A stretch of 64,000 nt of DNA, from contig JBHGNT010000015.1 in assembly GCA_043228905.1 (NCBI GenBank), forward strand, positions 13,020,001 to 13,084,000, read 5' to 3'. Numbering within the stretch: position 1 is the first letter of the stretch; each line of letters starts with the position of its first letter. Below are positions 45,884-57,724 of the stretch, one piece after another. This DNA comes from Azolla caroliniana. Its lineage: Eukaryota; Polypodiophyta. The position numbers were made by a program, and so were the translations under genes. Below the pieces are notes generated by a model. That model ran no database searches. It was not told the origin of the DNA and worked only from the letters and a program-made list of their open reading frames with translations.

Positions 45884-47026
45884 ATGGAAACTGTTAGCGC
45901 TCAGGAATACCAATCTGTTTTCTCGGAGCTCCAATGCTTAAAAGAGAAATTTGTAGCACTAGAACAAGAAAATCATCCCTTGTTGGGGGATCTTCAACAA
46001 ATAGTGCTGGAAAAACAACAACAACACGGGGAGTTGACACTACGTCTACAACAACTCGAAGCGACTATCATATCATTACAACAACAAGGATCAAGCACTC
46101 AAGGGATTCACAAAGAACCCAAGATCGGTCTTCCTGCAAAATTTCATGGGACCCGATCACAGTTTAGAGGGTTTTTGAATCAGGCACGTTTAGTGATACA
46201 AATGCATCCTTCTCGTTATCCCACAGATGCATCACGAGTGGGACTAGTAGGCACTCTGCTTAGTGGCTCAGCGTTAGCATGGTTTGCTCCATTGTTGGAA
46301 AAGGATTCTCCATTATTAAACAGTTTTGAAGAATTTATAAGTGAGTTTAAGGCCTATTTTGGAGATACTGACAGAATTAGGACTGCAATGAACAAAATCC
46401 GGCGATTACGCCAGGGTGATCGTCCAGCTTCCGCATACGCTGCAGATTTCCACCTACTCGTTGCCGATATCCCTTGGGATGATCACGCATTGATGGAGCA
46501 ATTCCGTTATGGCTTACGCAACGATGTCAAGGATTTACTCTTGACCTTCCCCGAAGAGCCAAAGTCATTAACAACAGCAATTAGTCGCGCGGTGAGATGC
46601 GACAACCGCCTCTTCGAACGACGTTCAGAACGACAATTCCAGATTCCGAGGGCAAGATCAGAGCCTACCTATGCCTCAGTGGTAGCGAAACCTTTTCCAA
46701 GGGAGTCATATAATGCGCCTCCAGCAAGTACTCCAACTCCGATGGAAATTGACACCACACATCGTTGTGGACCGCTATCGGAAGAAGAAAAGCAACGACG
46801 CCGAGCAAACCGACTATGTCTTTATTGCGGTGGATCAGGGCATATCGCGGTAAATTGTCCCCATAGGCCAAGAAGGCAGGTAAACCAAATAGTTGCTAGT
46901 TCTAATTGTACTAAACCCGAGTCTATTTCAGTAGGGATATCTGATAGTCCTAATAGTACTAATAGCCCAAATCTAGCGAACAAATTTGATGTCCTTAGTC
47001 AGTTAGAAGAAGAGTTAAACGACTAA
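45884..47026 (+). CDS. Chromovirus Gag, 380 aa
   Basis: Open frame starting METVSAQEYQSVFSELQ. Residues 15-70 form a Gln- and Glu-rich coiled coil. The Gag domain follows (GLVGTLLSGSALAWFAPLLE, then FGDTDRIRTAMNKIRRLRQG). A zinc knuckle CLYCGGSGHIAVNC lies near residue 315. Pol is in the -1 frame relative to Gag and its first Met is 27 bases after the Gag stop. Pol is therefore probably made by frameshifting or from a further start upstream of that Met. Confidence 0.92.
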   Translation: METVSAQEYQSVFSELQCLKEKFVALEQENHPLLGDLQQIVLEKQQQHGELTLRLQQLEATIISLQQQGSSTQGIHKEPKIGLPAKFHGTRSQFRGFLNQARLVIQMHPSRYPTDASRVGLVGTLLSGSALAWFAPLLEKDSPLLNSFEEFISEFKAYFGDTDRIRTAMNKIRRLRQGDRPASAYAADFHLLVADIPWDDHALMEQFRYGLRNDVKDLLLTFPEEPKSLTTAISRAVRCDNRLFERRSERQFQIPRARSEPTYASVVAKPFPRESYNAPPASTPTPMEIDTTHRCGPLSEEEKQRRRANRLCLYCGGSGHIAVNCPHRPRRQVNQIVASSNCTKPESISVGISDSPNSTNSPNLANKFDVLSQLEEELND

Positions 47027-48450
47027 TTCCAGCCAAAATAGGAGTCGTTTGGTTGGACAGCCCTAGATCTGTGCAGCCCATTAGTGGTTCCATTCCCTCT
47101 AAGCAAGTTAGCAATGTGTTCATAGCCCAAGTAACTGTTAGTACTAAAAGTACTCCTCCAGTATATGTCTTAGCACTTCTAGATTCTGGAGCTAATTCTT
47201 GCTTCATGGATAGGAAATTTGCCCAAGCTCATCAGATATCTCTCAGAAAACTCACGTGTCCTGCCCTTGTAGTAGTCGTCGATGGTCGTCCCATTGCCTC
47301 AAGAAATATCATAGAAGAGTCAGAGTCCGTTAATGTTGTCCTAGATAATCTAGCATGTGTCATATCATTTAATATAATTAGCATCCCAGAACACCCCATT
47401 GTCTTAGGATTACCATGGTTCGAATTACATAACCCAGACATAGATTGGCAGACAAGAGAAATCCGGCATCGAAAAGCCCAAGGGTCTACTCATGAGATTG
47501 CAACGATTTCACTACATCAGTTGCGTGAGGAAGGATGCAAGGAAGAAATGTTCCTCTTCGCAATATCAGTAAACCCCTCCATCACCACTAAAGAGGATTC
47601 CACCGTTCAACTTCCAGAGAAGTATCATCAGTATGCCGATGTGTTTGATAAAGTACAAGCCAGTACGCTTCCTCACCATCGACCATATGATTGCCCCATC
47701 GATTTACAACCGGGGAAAGAGCCACCTTGGGGACCGATCTACAATTTGTCACCAACCGAACTGGAAGTCCTTCGAGCCTATATAGAGGAGAATTTGGAGA
47801 ATGGTTTCATACGACATTCGAAATCTCCAGCCGGTGCACCCATTTTCTTCGTCAAGAAAAAGGATGGCTCACTTCGGCTCGTTGTAGATTACCGTGGCTT
47901 GAATAAGGTTACAATCCGAAATAGGTATGCACTCCCCCTTATCTCAAGTCTTTTAGAACGGATCAATGGTGCCAGGTTCTTCACGAAGATTGACTTACGG
48001 GGGGGAGCCTATAACCTCGTACGGATCCGACCAGGAGATGAATGGAAGACCGCATTCCGCACCAGATATGGGCACTTCGAGTATACGGTCATGCCGTTCG
48101 GCCTCACTAATGCGCCAACAGTCTTCCAGCACATGGCAAATGATATTTTCCGAGATCTCTTGGATGTGTGTCTAATCATCTATTTGGATGATCTACTGGT
48201 TTACTCGAAGACCCAGGAAGAGCATGATTCTCATGTACTATTAGTACTAAAACGACTTCGAGAACATGGTCTCTATGCAAAGCTGGAAAAATGTAGTTTC
48301 GGGTGCAACCAGGTGGAATTTCTCGGCTATGTCATTTCCTCAGAAGACATCTCCATGGACCCAGCTAAGGTCAAAACGGTGGTAGAATGGCAAACTCCGT
48401 GTTCGGTGTGGGATGTGCAATGCTTTCTAGGCTTTGCCAATTTTTATCGT

Positions 48451-49539
48451 TGTCGTGAAGATTTTCGGCAATAGTGTGAAAATCCCATAAAACGTACGAA
48501 ACCGAGTATGAATCACGTAATACAATAATTGTGAAGATAACATTTTTAATATCTAAGTACAAAATGATGGAGGGATGTCGTGAAGATTTTCGGCAATAGT
48601 GTGAAAATCCCATAAAACGTACGAAATCGAGTATGAATCACGTAGTACAATAATTGTGAAGATAACATTTTAAATAGATTTAATATCTAAGTACAAAATG
48701 ATGGAGGTTTCGAATGCACTTTATTACATGAGAAACAGACAACTAAATGTCAAGATATGAGGGTATAAAGTTTGTAAAAGGAAAGGAGAAAATTGTGAGA
48801 TATCCCACATAGGCACGACAAATACAGCTCTCATCATATATAAGGTGGAGCAAAAGATATTATCTTTGTGTCTATGTGTGGAGCATAGAGAGTTCAAGGT
48901 AACTTGAACTAAGAGTGGAGGTGGGCTAGCTACTCGTAAAGGGTTTTGGCCAACCAAAACCGGACCGGCGATGGAGCCGATGATCCGGTGGCATCCGGCG
49001 AGGCACCGATAACCGACGGTATCCGGCGAACCAATAAATATATAAATATATATACATATTTACATATACAAGGAGGGCAAGTAAGGATTTGAACCTTGCA
49101 CCTCCAAGTTAGGAGTCAAATGGCTTACCATTAAGCCATGCTATTTAGTTGAAATTATATTTCTATCATTGTACTTTTACATGTAAATTCTCATACATGA
49201 GAACTAAAATGAGTGACGTGGTTATCATGCACCACATGTAATACATAAGCGCCAAATGGCAAACATGCAATTTATGCATGTCTTGTACCCTCACATGCAT
49301 CATATGCATGAGAGCATCTATAAAAGAGCGAAGGGGGAGGAGAAAAAACACGGTTTTTTTTATGAAAATTAAGAGGAAGAAATTCATTATCAAATTGATC
49401 GTGTAATCTCAACTTCTCTCTTTCCCAATCTATCTTAAGTACTTTCTCGCCAAAGCTTGTATCGACTCTAAATCCTTCTGGTCCAGAACCCCGGCGGTTT
49501 CGCCTCACGATCCGCGAATAGTGACGGATCTTGACGACA
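48451..49539 (+). repeat. 5' LTR of the FLDD gypsy element
   Basis: 1089 bp. Opens with a 125-bp tandem duplication (TGTCGTGAAG at 48451 and 48576). Contains a tRNA-Arg(CCU)-like segment at 49072-49143. Confidence 0.92.
49072..49143 (-). other. tRNA-like segment (A box + B box) in the 5' LTR
   Basis: Antisense to the element: A box TGGCTTAATGG (49138-49128), B box GGTTCAAATCC (49095-49085), anticodon-like loop CTCCTAA (CCT, Arg). Acceptor ends do not pair, so it is tRNA-derived and not a gene. Confidence 0.65.
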
Positions 49540-49600
49540 TAATTAAGTGGTGAACCCGACATGAACGAGGTGGTAGGAAGGATCAAGTCGAGATTAATAC

Positions 49601-50422
49601 TTGGAGATGGCGTCCTCAGGCAACCAAGTGGGAGAGCTCGAAAGGATGATGCTAATCGTCGAGCAAATGATGAGATCTCAGGACAACGATGCAAGCGTGG
49701 AGAAGGCTGTCGATCGTGTCGTAGAGCTCGAGGGCCAATTCGATGGAAGGAACGTTACGAAGTTCCTTGATGCATATAGAAGGGAGATGAATCAAAGGGA
49801 TGTGTCCGAGGCACGTCAAATCGCAAGCTTCAAGAGAGTTGTCGCCAACAACATCCAAAGACGCGTCATCGAGCTTCAAGAAGGTAAGACAACATGGTCC
49901 GAGTTCGAGAAAACGATACTAGCGGAGTTCGTGACTGAAGACTCAACGAGGATGACTCGACATGCCCTGATGAAGTGGATAGAGAAGAAGAATAAGAAGA
50001 TGAGCATCTCGAGGGTGTACGACGAATTCGACCAGATGTTTAGTCGTCTCCCCAATACGGACCAAGTTATGCTTGAAGAGGACAAGACTTTGTACTTCTT
50101 GAAGGCTGTGGACATAAAGGATAGACGGGAGTTGGGGACTCTTCTCGAAGATGATACCCAAGCAAATGGGCTCGTAGCGGACTGGATCGCGGTGAAGCGT
50201 TCATGCAATAGGCTCGACAAGCGTCGCCAATGGGTTGATGACACCGACTTGACGGGACCGACTACCACAGAGAAAGCAAGACCGCCGAAAGTAGCTGAGC
50301 CGCCAAGACAAAGTAACGTGGAAGAAAAGAAGATTGATGACGACATCATTGAAGAGCTAGCGAAGAAGTTCGAGAAGGAGAGTGCGTGGATTGCAAGGAG
50401 AAGCGACATGTGTCACACCTAG
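49601..50422 (+). CDS. Gag-like protein of the FLDD gypsy element, 273 aa
   Basis: Open frame starting MEMASSGNQVGELERMM (a second Met at 49607 is equally possible). Acidic and helical, with a Gag-like central part (FDGRNVTKFLDAYRREMNQR, then EFVTEDSTRMTRHAL). A Cys-His cluster (CVDCKEKRHVSHL) lies near 50383-50420 in the next frame and is the probable zinc knuckle, so Gag and Pol may be joined by a frameshift. The start of Pol overlaps the end of this frame by 41 nt. Confidence 0.7.
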   Translation: MEMASSGNQVGELERMMLIVEQMMRSQDNDASVEKAVDRVVELEGQFDGRNVTKFLDAYRREMNQRDVSEARQIASFKRVVANNIQRRVIELQEGKTTWSEFEKTILAEFVTEDSTRMTRHALMKWIEKKNKKMSISRVYDEFDQMFSRLPNTDQVMLEEDKTLYFLKAVDIKDRRELGTLLEDDTQANGLVADWIAVKRSCNRLDKRRQWVDDTDLTGPTTTEKARPPKVAEPPRQSNVEEKKIDDDIIEELAKKFEKESAWIARRSDMCHT

Positions 50423-53400
50423 TGGCGCATGTAAACTAGTACTACCCGACAAGAAGCACAAGCGCCGGATACAAGAATTCGAGAAGATGCTGAAAGAAGA
50501 GAATATAATAGAAGAAGGAGAGTTCGTGACTCATATTATGGAAGAAGCCTCATTTAACGACACCATCGGCGAAATCGAGGACGTCGTGGACTTGAGCTAT
50601 CTTCACAACCAACGTGTGATTTCGGTTAACTCCGTCAACATGTACGCTATCATCGATGAATACCGTCGTGGCATCTCGATGAAGGAAGCTGACATCAGCA
50701 CGAAATATAAAACGGTGGATAAGAAGATCAAGCCAGTTGCGGTTCCGCTACCGGAAGATAGCTGGGAAAAGATGAAGGAAGTCGCTAACGATCCAAGCTT
50801 AAGAGATCCGAAGAAGATAGGTCATGACTTCACCAAAGAGACGAAGGGGAAGCTACGAGTTGGAAAGGAGGATTTCCTTCTCCTTGAAGAGGAGCGAATG
50901 TTTCGCGATATGCTTGAGAGACATGGGAAGCCTTTCGCATTCTTCCCACGAGAAATCGGATGCGCCGACCCAAAGGTTATAGAGCCAATGGTGATCTTCA
51001 CGGTGCCTCATGTGCCTTGGAATTTGAAACCGATACCAGTTCCGAGAGCACACCTTCCGAAGCTGATCGAGCTCTTAAAGGAGAAGGTGAGTATGGGAAT
51101 TCTAGAACCGTCGAATGCTCCTTATTCCAATAGGTGGTTCACGGTGCCGAAGAAGAATGGATCATTGCGATTCATCCAAGATCTTCAACCCATCAACAAG
51201 GTGACAATTCGAAATGCCGGAATCGGTCCGAGCGTGGACGAATTTGCCGAAGCGTTTGCGGGCCGGTCCATCTACTCCATTGGCGATCTCTACTCCGGAT
51301 ATGACCAATTCCAGTTGGCGATCGACAGTCGGGACATTACAACCATGAGGACTCCGATCGGGCTTGTGCGGATGTGTACCTTACCCCAAGGCGCAACGAA
51401 CTCGGTGGCTCATATGGTGAATGCCATGAATAAAGTCTTGAAGGATTGCATTCCGGACATCACGATGCCATTCTTGGATGATATTCCGATAAAAGGATGT
51501 TTGGATGAGGAGAAAGATGAATGGAAAGATAAGGAAGGTTGTAGAAAGTTCGTTGCGGATCATATGAAAGATTGCGAGAAGGTGCTTCAAAGGCTCGAAG
51601 ATGCGAATTTGACATTTTCGGGAGAAAAATCCGCATTCGGGCAATCGGAGATCTTGGTGGTAGGTCACTTGTGTGGAGCATACGGCCGGAAGCCCTCGCC
51701 ATCCAAAGTGAACGCAATCCAAGACATGAAAGAAGAATGCGAAAACCAAACGGAGGTTCGAAGGTTCCTTGGAGCGTGCGCGTTTTATCATATATGGATC
51801 CCTCACTACGCTCATGTCGCCGAACCGTTATATGGACTACTAAAGAAAAGAATAAAGTTTGAATGGCGAGACGAGCACACAGAGGCGGTGCGAAGATTAA
51901 AGAAACTGCTTCTTGAAGCTCCGGCACTAAGGAAGGCCGACTATGCCGAAGGGAAACCAATTTACGTGACCGTAGATACGAGCCCAACCGGAATCGGGTG
52001 GGTCATCAATCAAGAAGGTGAAGATAATGCGCGATATGCCGTCCGGTTCGGAGCAAAGGTTCTCAACGAACGGCAACAAAGATATGCCCAAGTCAAGCGG
52101 GAACTTTGGGGTATTGTGTCGGCAGTGAAGACGGACAAAGATTACCTGATCGGGTCAAAAGTGATAATAGAGACAGATTGTCTCCCAATTCTCGGAATGG
52201 TCTTGGGATGTGCGACCCCAGATCTTGCTATGCTAAGGTGGATCGCCTACATCAAGTCTTTAAACCCAGAGATCCGTCACATCGCAGGGAAGAAGAACGC
52301 CATGGCTGACATGCTGTCGAGGGCAAGATTTTCAAATGGAAGTAACATGGTTTCGGAAGATGAAGATGTCGCCCTCAACTTCTTCAAGATGGCTCGATTG
52401 TCGGAAGAAGACCAGGACACACAAAGCATCCACGCCTTCAACGAGAACGAGTACGAAGGAGAATGGTTACTCATCGATAGATTCCTAAGAACATTGACGA
52501 CAAATGCTTCGTTGACAAAGGAGGAGGCCCTACGAATCCGAAAGAAAGCTTATCGATACTTCTTGAAGGGAGGATTCCTTTGGCGACATCCAAAAAGAAG
52601 GACAGGAATACCACGTCGAGTGGTGGTAAAGAAAGAAGAGTAAGAGACGCTGATGACCGAATTCCACGAGAGTGCTTGGGCAGGTCATAGAGGAACATGG
52701 GCGACGTTCGAAAAATTGAAGGAGAAGTACTGGTGGCCAAGCAAGTACAAAGATGTACTCCATTTCGTGTCCACATGTGAAACTTGCCAAATATATTCAA
52801 ATATACGTCATCGTGATGAGCTAAAGCCGACATACCCACTCACCATTCACTTCAAATGGATGGTGGATCTGGTCTCGATGCCAATGGGAGTGGGACAAAT
52901 GAAGTACTTAGCGCTCGCAAGGGAAGACTTGACAAATCAAGTGGAAGGACGAGCCTTGACAAATAAGACGACTTGAGCCGTTTGTAAATTTTTACTTGAA
53001 GATGTTGTTTGCCGATATGGATGTGTAGGGAAGATAGTGGCCGACCAAGGCGAGTTGGACGCGCACGAAGTGACGGAGCTCTTCGAAAGACTAGGCGTGA
53101 AGCTCTCCCTCACGACTGCCTACAATCCGGAAGCAAATGGGAAGATCGAGCGAGGGCATGGACCTATCGTTAAAGCCATCGTACGGGCATGCAACGGTCG
53201 AGTCGGGAATTGGCCACGACTATTACCCTATGCCTTGTGGGCCGATAGAACGACACATAGCTCGGTGACAGGGTATATGCCGACGGAGCTTATGTATGGA
53301 CAAAAGCCGATTATGCCCATCGAAAGGACGATCGCCTCATGGGTAGGGATACCGTGGGAGAACGAGATAAGCCGAGAAGAGTTATTAGCGGCGCAGATAA

Positions 53401-53801
53401 GGCAACTTGAAAGAAGACCTGAAGATTTAGAAAAAGCGTGAAAGATGATGAAGGCAGCCCGAGTAAAGAACAAAGTTCGGTTCGACAACACACATCGACT
53501 TCATCCCAAGAAGATTGAAGAAGGGGAATGGGTTTTGGTTTACGACAGCACCCTTGACAATCAACATAGTACAACAAGGAAGTTCGCAAGAAGATGGTTC
53601 GGGTCGTATGTGGTGACAAGTGCCAACGATAATGCCACATACCACCTTGCGGAACTAGACGGATCAAGGTTGGTCGTACCCATTGCGGGAAAAAGAGTAA
53701 AGCTTTTCAAGAAAAGACAAGACAAGGATCCTGACCTCGATTACCTCGACGATGAACATAATAGGCTGGATGAAAATGAAGACATGGAGGAATCTAATTG
53801 A
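50382..53801 (+). pseudogene. Pol of the FLDD gypsy element: RT, RNase H, integrase
   Basis: One frame with three stops (TAA 52641, TGA 52974, TGA 53439). The N-terminal region has no clear protease motif. The reverse transcriptase includes RWFTVPKKNGSLRFIQDLQP (51132 on), YSGYDQFQLAIDSRD and MPFLDDIPIKG (near 51470), with FLDD where YxDD is usual. RNase H has YVTVDTSPTGIGWVINQ (near 51965). The integrase zinc finger is HESAWAGHRGTW...CETCQIYS, followed by the core: first Asp in WMVDLVSMPMG, second in KIVADQGELD, Glu in AYNPEANGKIERGHG. The phrase YLALAREDLTNQVEGRAL is very like elements I know mainly from fungi (LVLARDDLSxWVEARAL). No chromodomain is seen. The lineage claim is from memory. 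Confidence 0.85.
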
Positions 53802-53873
53802 TCATCGTAGACGAAATCTCACTTCTTCTCTTCTTGGCACGTACCGGAGGACGTGCGGTTTGGTGGGGGTGGA

Positions 53874-54972
53874 TGTCGTGAAGATTTTCGGCAATAGTGT
53901 GAAAATCCCACAAAACGTACGAAATCGAGTATGAATCACATAATACAATAATTGTGAAGATAACATTTTTAATATCTAAGTACAAAATGATGGAGGGATG
54001 TCGTGAAGATTTTCGGCAATAGTGTGAAAATCCCATAAAACGTACGAAATCGAGTATGAATCACGTAGTACAATAATTGTGAAGATAACATTTTAAATAG
54101 ATTTAATATCTAAGTACAAAATGATGGAGGTTTCGAATGCACTTTATTACACGAGAAACAGACAACTAAATGTCAAGATATGAGGGTATAAAGTTTGTAA
54201 AAGGAAAGGAGAAAATTGTGAGATATCCCACATAGGCACGACAAATACAGCTCTCATCATATATAAGGTGGAGCAAAAGATATTATCTTTGTGTCTATGT
54301 GTGGAGCATAGAGAGTTCAAGGTAACTTGAACTAAGAGTGGAGGTGGGCTAGCTACTCTTAAAGGGTTTTGGCCAACCAAAACCAGACCGGCGATGGAGC
54401 TGATGATCCGGCGGCATCTGACGGCAATCCGGCGGCATCCGGCATCCGGCAACGGGGACTAGATAAATAAATATATAAATATATATACATATTTACATAT
54501 ACAAGGAGGGCAAGTAAGGATTTGAACCTTGCACCTCCAAGTTAGGAGTCAAATGGCTTACCATTAAGCCATGCTATTTAGTTGAAATTATATTTCTATC
54601 ATTGTACTTTTACATGTAAATTCTCATACATGAGAACTAAAATGAGTGACATGGTTATCATGCACCACATGTAATACATAAGCGCCAAATGGCAAACATG
54701 CAATTTATGCATGTCTTGTACCCTCACATGCATCATATGCATGAGAGCATCTATAAAAGAGGGAAGGGGGAGGAGAAAAAACACGGTTTTTTTTATGAAA
54801 ATTAAGAGGAAGAAATTTGTTATCAAATTGATCGTGTAATCTCAACTTCTCTCTTTCCCAATCTATCTTAAGTACTTTCTCGCCAAAGCTTGTATCGACT
54901 CTAAATCCTTCTGGTCCAGAACCCCGGCGGTTCCGCCTCACGATCCGCGTGTAGTGACGGATCTTCACGACA
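53874..54972 (+). repeat. 3' LTR of the FLDD gypsy element
   Basis: 1099 bp, same architecture as the 5' LTR including the 125-bp duplication (53874 and 53999), so the duplication predates this insertion. Confidence 0.92.
54504..54575 (-). other. tRNA-like segment in the 3' LTR
   Basis: Same A box, B box and CCT loop as 49072-49143, unchanged. Confidence 0.65.
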
Positions 54973-57116
54973 CCGTAAGTTTATAAAGGATTACTCAAAG
55001 CTCGTTTTGCCTCTTACACAACTTACTAGGAAGGGACAATCGTTCGTTTGGTCTGAAGAAGCGGACATGGCTTTTGAGAATCTTAAACAGGCATTTACAT
55101 CGGCTCCGATTCTAGCTCACGTTGATCCAGAAAAACCATTTATCATGGAAGCGGACGCATCGGATTTTGCATTGGGAAGCATTCTATCACAACGAGGTAA
55201 TGATGAAAAGCTACATCCTGTGGCTTTTCACTCACGCAAGTTTGACGCCGCCGAAATCAACTACGAAATTCATGATAAAGAGCTATTGGCTATAGTGCAC
55301 TCTTTTATGCAATGGAGGCATTTTCTAGAGGGATCTTCTCATCAAGTCACTGTATTCAATGACCACAAAAACCTCGCCTATTTTCAAGACGCTCGTGTGT
55401 TAAATCGACGTCAAGCTCGGTGGGCCCATTTTCTCACGCGTTTCGACTTCAAGATTACATATCGACCTGGGAAACATCAAGGGAAAGCAGATGCATTATC
55501 ACGGTGTTCGTGCCTAGCACCGCGTCCCGGCGAGCCAGCTTTCGATAACCAAAAGCAAGTAATCTTGGGACCGGCACGACTGCAAGCAACACAGGTCTTT
55601 GGCATGCCCATGGATTCCCACGTTATCGATATCATACGTGCGGACCTGAAGACAGATGCTTTCGCCCAAGCTATACTAGCACAAATTGACCCCTCTCGAG
55701 CGTCGTGTTCACAGTCGCAACCACCAGGTGCAGACTATCGGCAATTCAAATACCATGATGGATTACTCTTCTTTAAAGAACTTTTGTATGTTCCTATTGG
55801 TTCTTCCCGCCTTCAAGTAGTACAAAATTGTCATGACACATATACAACTGGGCATTTTGGTAGTACTAAAACATTAGATTTAGTACAACGATCATTCTGG
55901 TGGCCCCGTATGCGACAATTTGTTGAAGATTTTGTTCGGACTTGTGACACATGCTACAGAGCGAAAATACCAAGGCATCATCCATATGGTTTATTAGAAC
56001 CATTACCAATTCCAAGCAAGCCGTGGCAATCCATTGCTCTAGACTTCATCACAGATCTTCCAGTCTCTAAGGGGTTCAATGCGATTCTAACAGTGGTAGA
56101 TCGATATACGAAGATGGCTCATTTTTTTCCATGTACTAAGGAAATCACCAGTGAAGACACCGCCGAAATTGTCATGCGTGAAGTATGTCGGCATCATGGA
56201 CTTCCCGATAGTATCGTCAGCGACCGTGGACCCCAATTCGTGTCAAAATTCTGGAAGCACCTTTTTAAAATGCTCAAGGTCACTTGTAACCTCTCCTCCG
56301 GCTACCACCCACAAACCGACGGCCAAGCTGAACGAACAAATCAAACGTTGGAGCAGTACCTGTGGTGCTTTCTCAGCTATCATCAGGATGACTGGGCAGA
56401 TATTCTCCACTTCGCCGAATTTGCCTATAATAACTCTATCCACGCATCGACTAAAGTTATGCCATTTTATGCTTATACAGGATGTCACCCCCGGTGGTGT
56501 GTACTTGAAACCCCAGAGGTGTCCACAAATCCTTGCGCGGAGGATCGTTTGGAGCGATTACGCAAGATACAAGCAGATTTATCTACTCATCTCCAACAAG
56601 CTCAGCAAACACACAAGGTTTATGTGGATCGTCATCGACTCCCATCCAGTTTTAACATTGGATATCGGGTATGGCTACTCCGACGACACATCAAGACTAC
56701 TCGCCCATGCGAGAAGTTGGATTATCGGCGATTAGGTCCTTTCCGTATCATAGGAAAGATTAATGATGTCGCTTTTCGTCTCGATCTACCTCCACAACTT
56801 CGGATACATCCGGTGTTTCATAGTTCTCTCCTTGAACCCTATCAAGAGAGCACCATCCCAGGACGTATTACACAACCTCCACCCCCGATTGAGCTTGAAG
56901 ATGGACCTGAGTACGAGGTTGCTGCCATCCTTGATTCCAAGATTGTTCGCAACAAGCTCTACTATCTAGTCGATTGGCTAGGATATAGTCCCAGTGAGCG
57001 TACTTGGGAACCGATAAAGAATGTCACCAATGCTCGTGCACTTCTTGAAGTCTTTCATCATCAATATCCAGACAAACCGGGTCCTCGTTACACTCGTCGT
57101 TTTAAAGGGGAGATAG

Positions 57117-57551
57117 TGTCATGATATGGCAAGACTCGAACCCATGACCTAATGCTACATGGGTCGAGCTCTTGACCATCAGACTATACATTGTAATACG
57201 TAGAATATTATTTTCATCTATGTTTTATTATAGAAAATTGATGTATATTCCAGATTTCTCTGGAACATTCTAGAAACATCAGGAGTATTCCTTAGAACAC
57301 TATAAAAGGAGGCACGAGGCATTATTTCGAACCAAACCGGTTCAACGCCGGTCTTTAGCCTCCTAGCTACTACTCTACATTCTCTTCACATAATATATAT
57401 CTTTTCTTATCATCTCTCTCTCTCTCTCGATCGATCTCTCTCTCTCTCCCTCTCACTCACTCTTTCCTTCTCTCGAGAGTTCTTCACCTCTCTTAGTACT
57501 AATACTTCTTTTAGTACTAATTCCTTCTCTGTCTTAGTACTGTTCCTGACA
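57117..57551 (+). repeat. 3' LTR of the chromovirus
   Basis: 435 bp, from TGTCATGATATGGC to TGTTCCTGACA. Followed by the TSD CTAGC and the resumption of transposon B. Confidence 0.95.
57128..57187 (-). other. tRNA-like segment in the chromovirus 3' LTR
   Basis: A box TAGTCTGATGG (57186-57176) and B-box-like GGTTCGAGTCT (57142-57132) on the minus strand. This copy has a better A box than the 5' LTR. Confidence 0.5.
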
Positions 57552-57724
57552 CTAGCAGGCGATTAGTGGTGAAGTGAAAATATCAATCATGCATTCAGAG
57601 TACATGGTAGTCCTATATTCAAAAATCTATTTTAGGCAGGGCTATTCAAACTAGAAAATATATATCGTAATAAGTAAACAGGGTTATATATTCTTTTAAA
57701 GAGGAGGTATGACTTATATTGATT

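Larger units (their letters stand above)
48451..54972 (+). mobile_element. Ty3/gypsy element with FLDD reverse transcriptase, nested in the chromovirus
   Basis: LTRs 48451-49539 and 53874-54972, about 98% similar, with 7-bp inverted termini TGTCGTG...CACGACA at the outer ends. The host frame reads NFYR before and KFIKDY after, giving a near-match duplication (ATCGT left, ACCGT right with the A shared by the LTR end). Encodes a Gag and a Pol with three in-frame stops. Confidence 0.93.
47053..57124 (+). pseudogene. Chromovirus Pol with chromodomain, split at 48450/54977
   Basis: First part 47053-48450: protease LALLDSGANSCFMD (near 47180), RT FVKKKDGSLRLVVDYRGLNK (near 47850), IYLDDLLVYSK (near 48180), ending at GFANFYR. 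Second part 54977-57124 restarts with KFIKDYSK: RNase H (IMEADASDFALGSILSQRG near 55145), integrase zinc finger (H...H...CDTCYRAK near 55945), catalytic core (ALDFITDLP, SDRGPQFVSKFW, YHPQTDGQAERTNQT) and a C-terminal chromodomain (YEVAAILDSKIVRNKLYYLV, DWLGYSPSERTWEP, 56913-57010). No other lesion was noticed, so the gene was probably intact until the nested insertion. Chromodomains steer integration to marked chromatin in this family. Confidence 0.93.
45355..57551 (+). mobile_element. Chromovirus-type Ty3/gypsy element, split by a nested gypsy
   Basis: LTRs 45355-45787 and 57117-57551, about 97% similar. Perfect TSD CTAGC at 45350-45354 and 57552-57556. Gag at 45884-47026, Pol from 47053, resumed after the nested element at 54977. 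Without the nested 6.5-kb insertion the element would be about 5.7 kb with full Gag and Pol. It lies in intron 1 of the ParB-methyltransferase gene of copy B. Confidence 0.97.
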
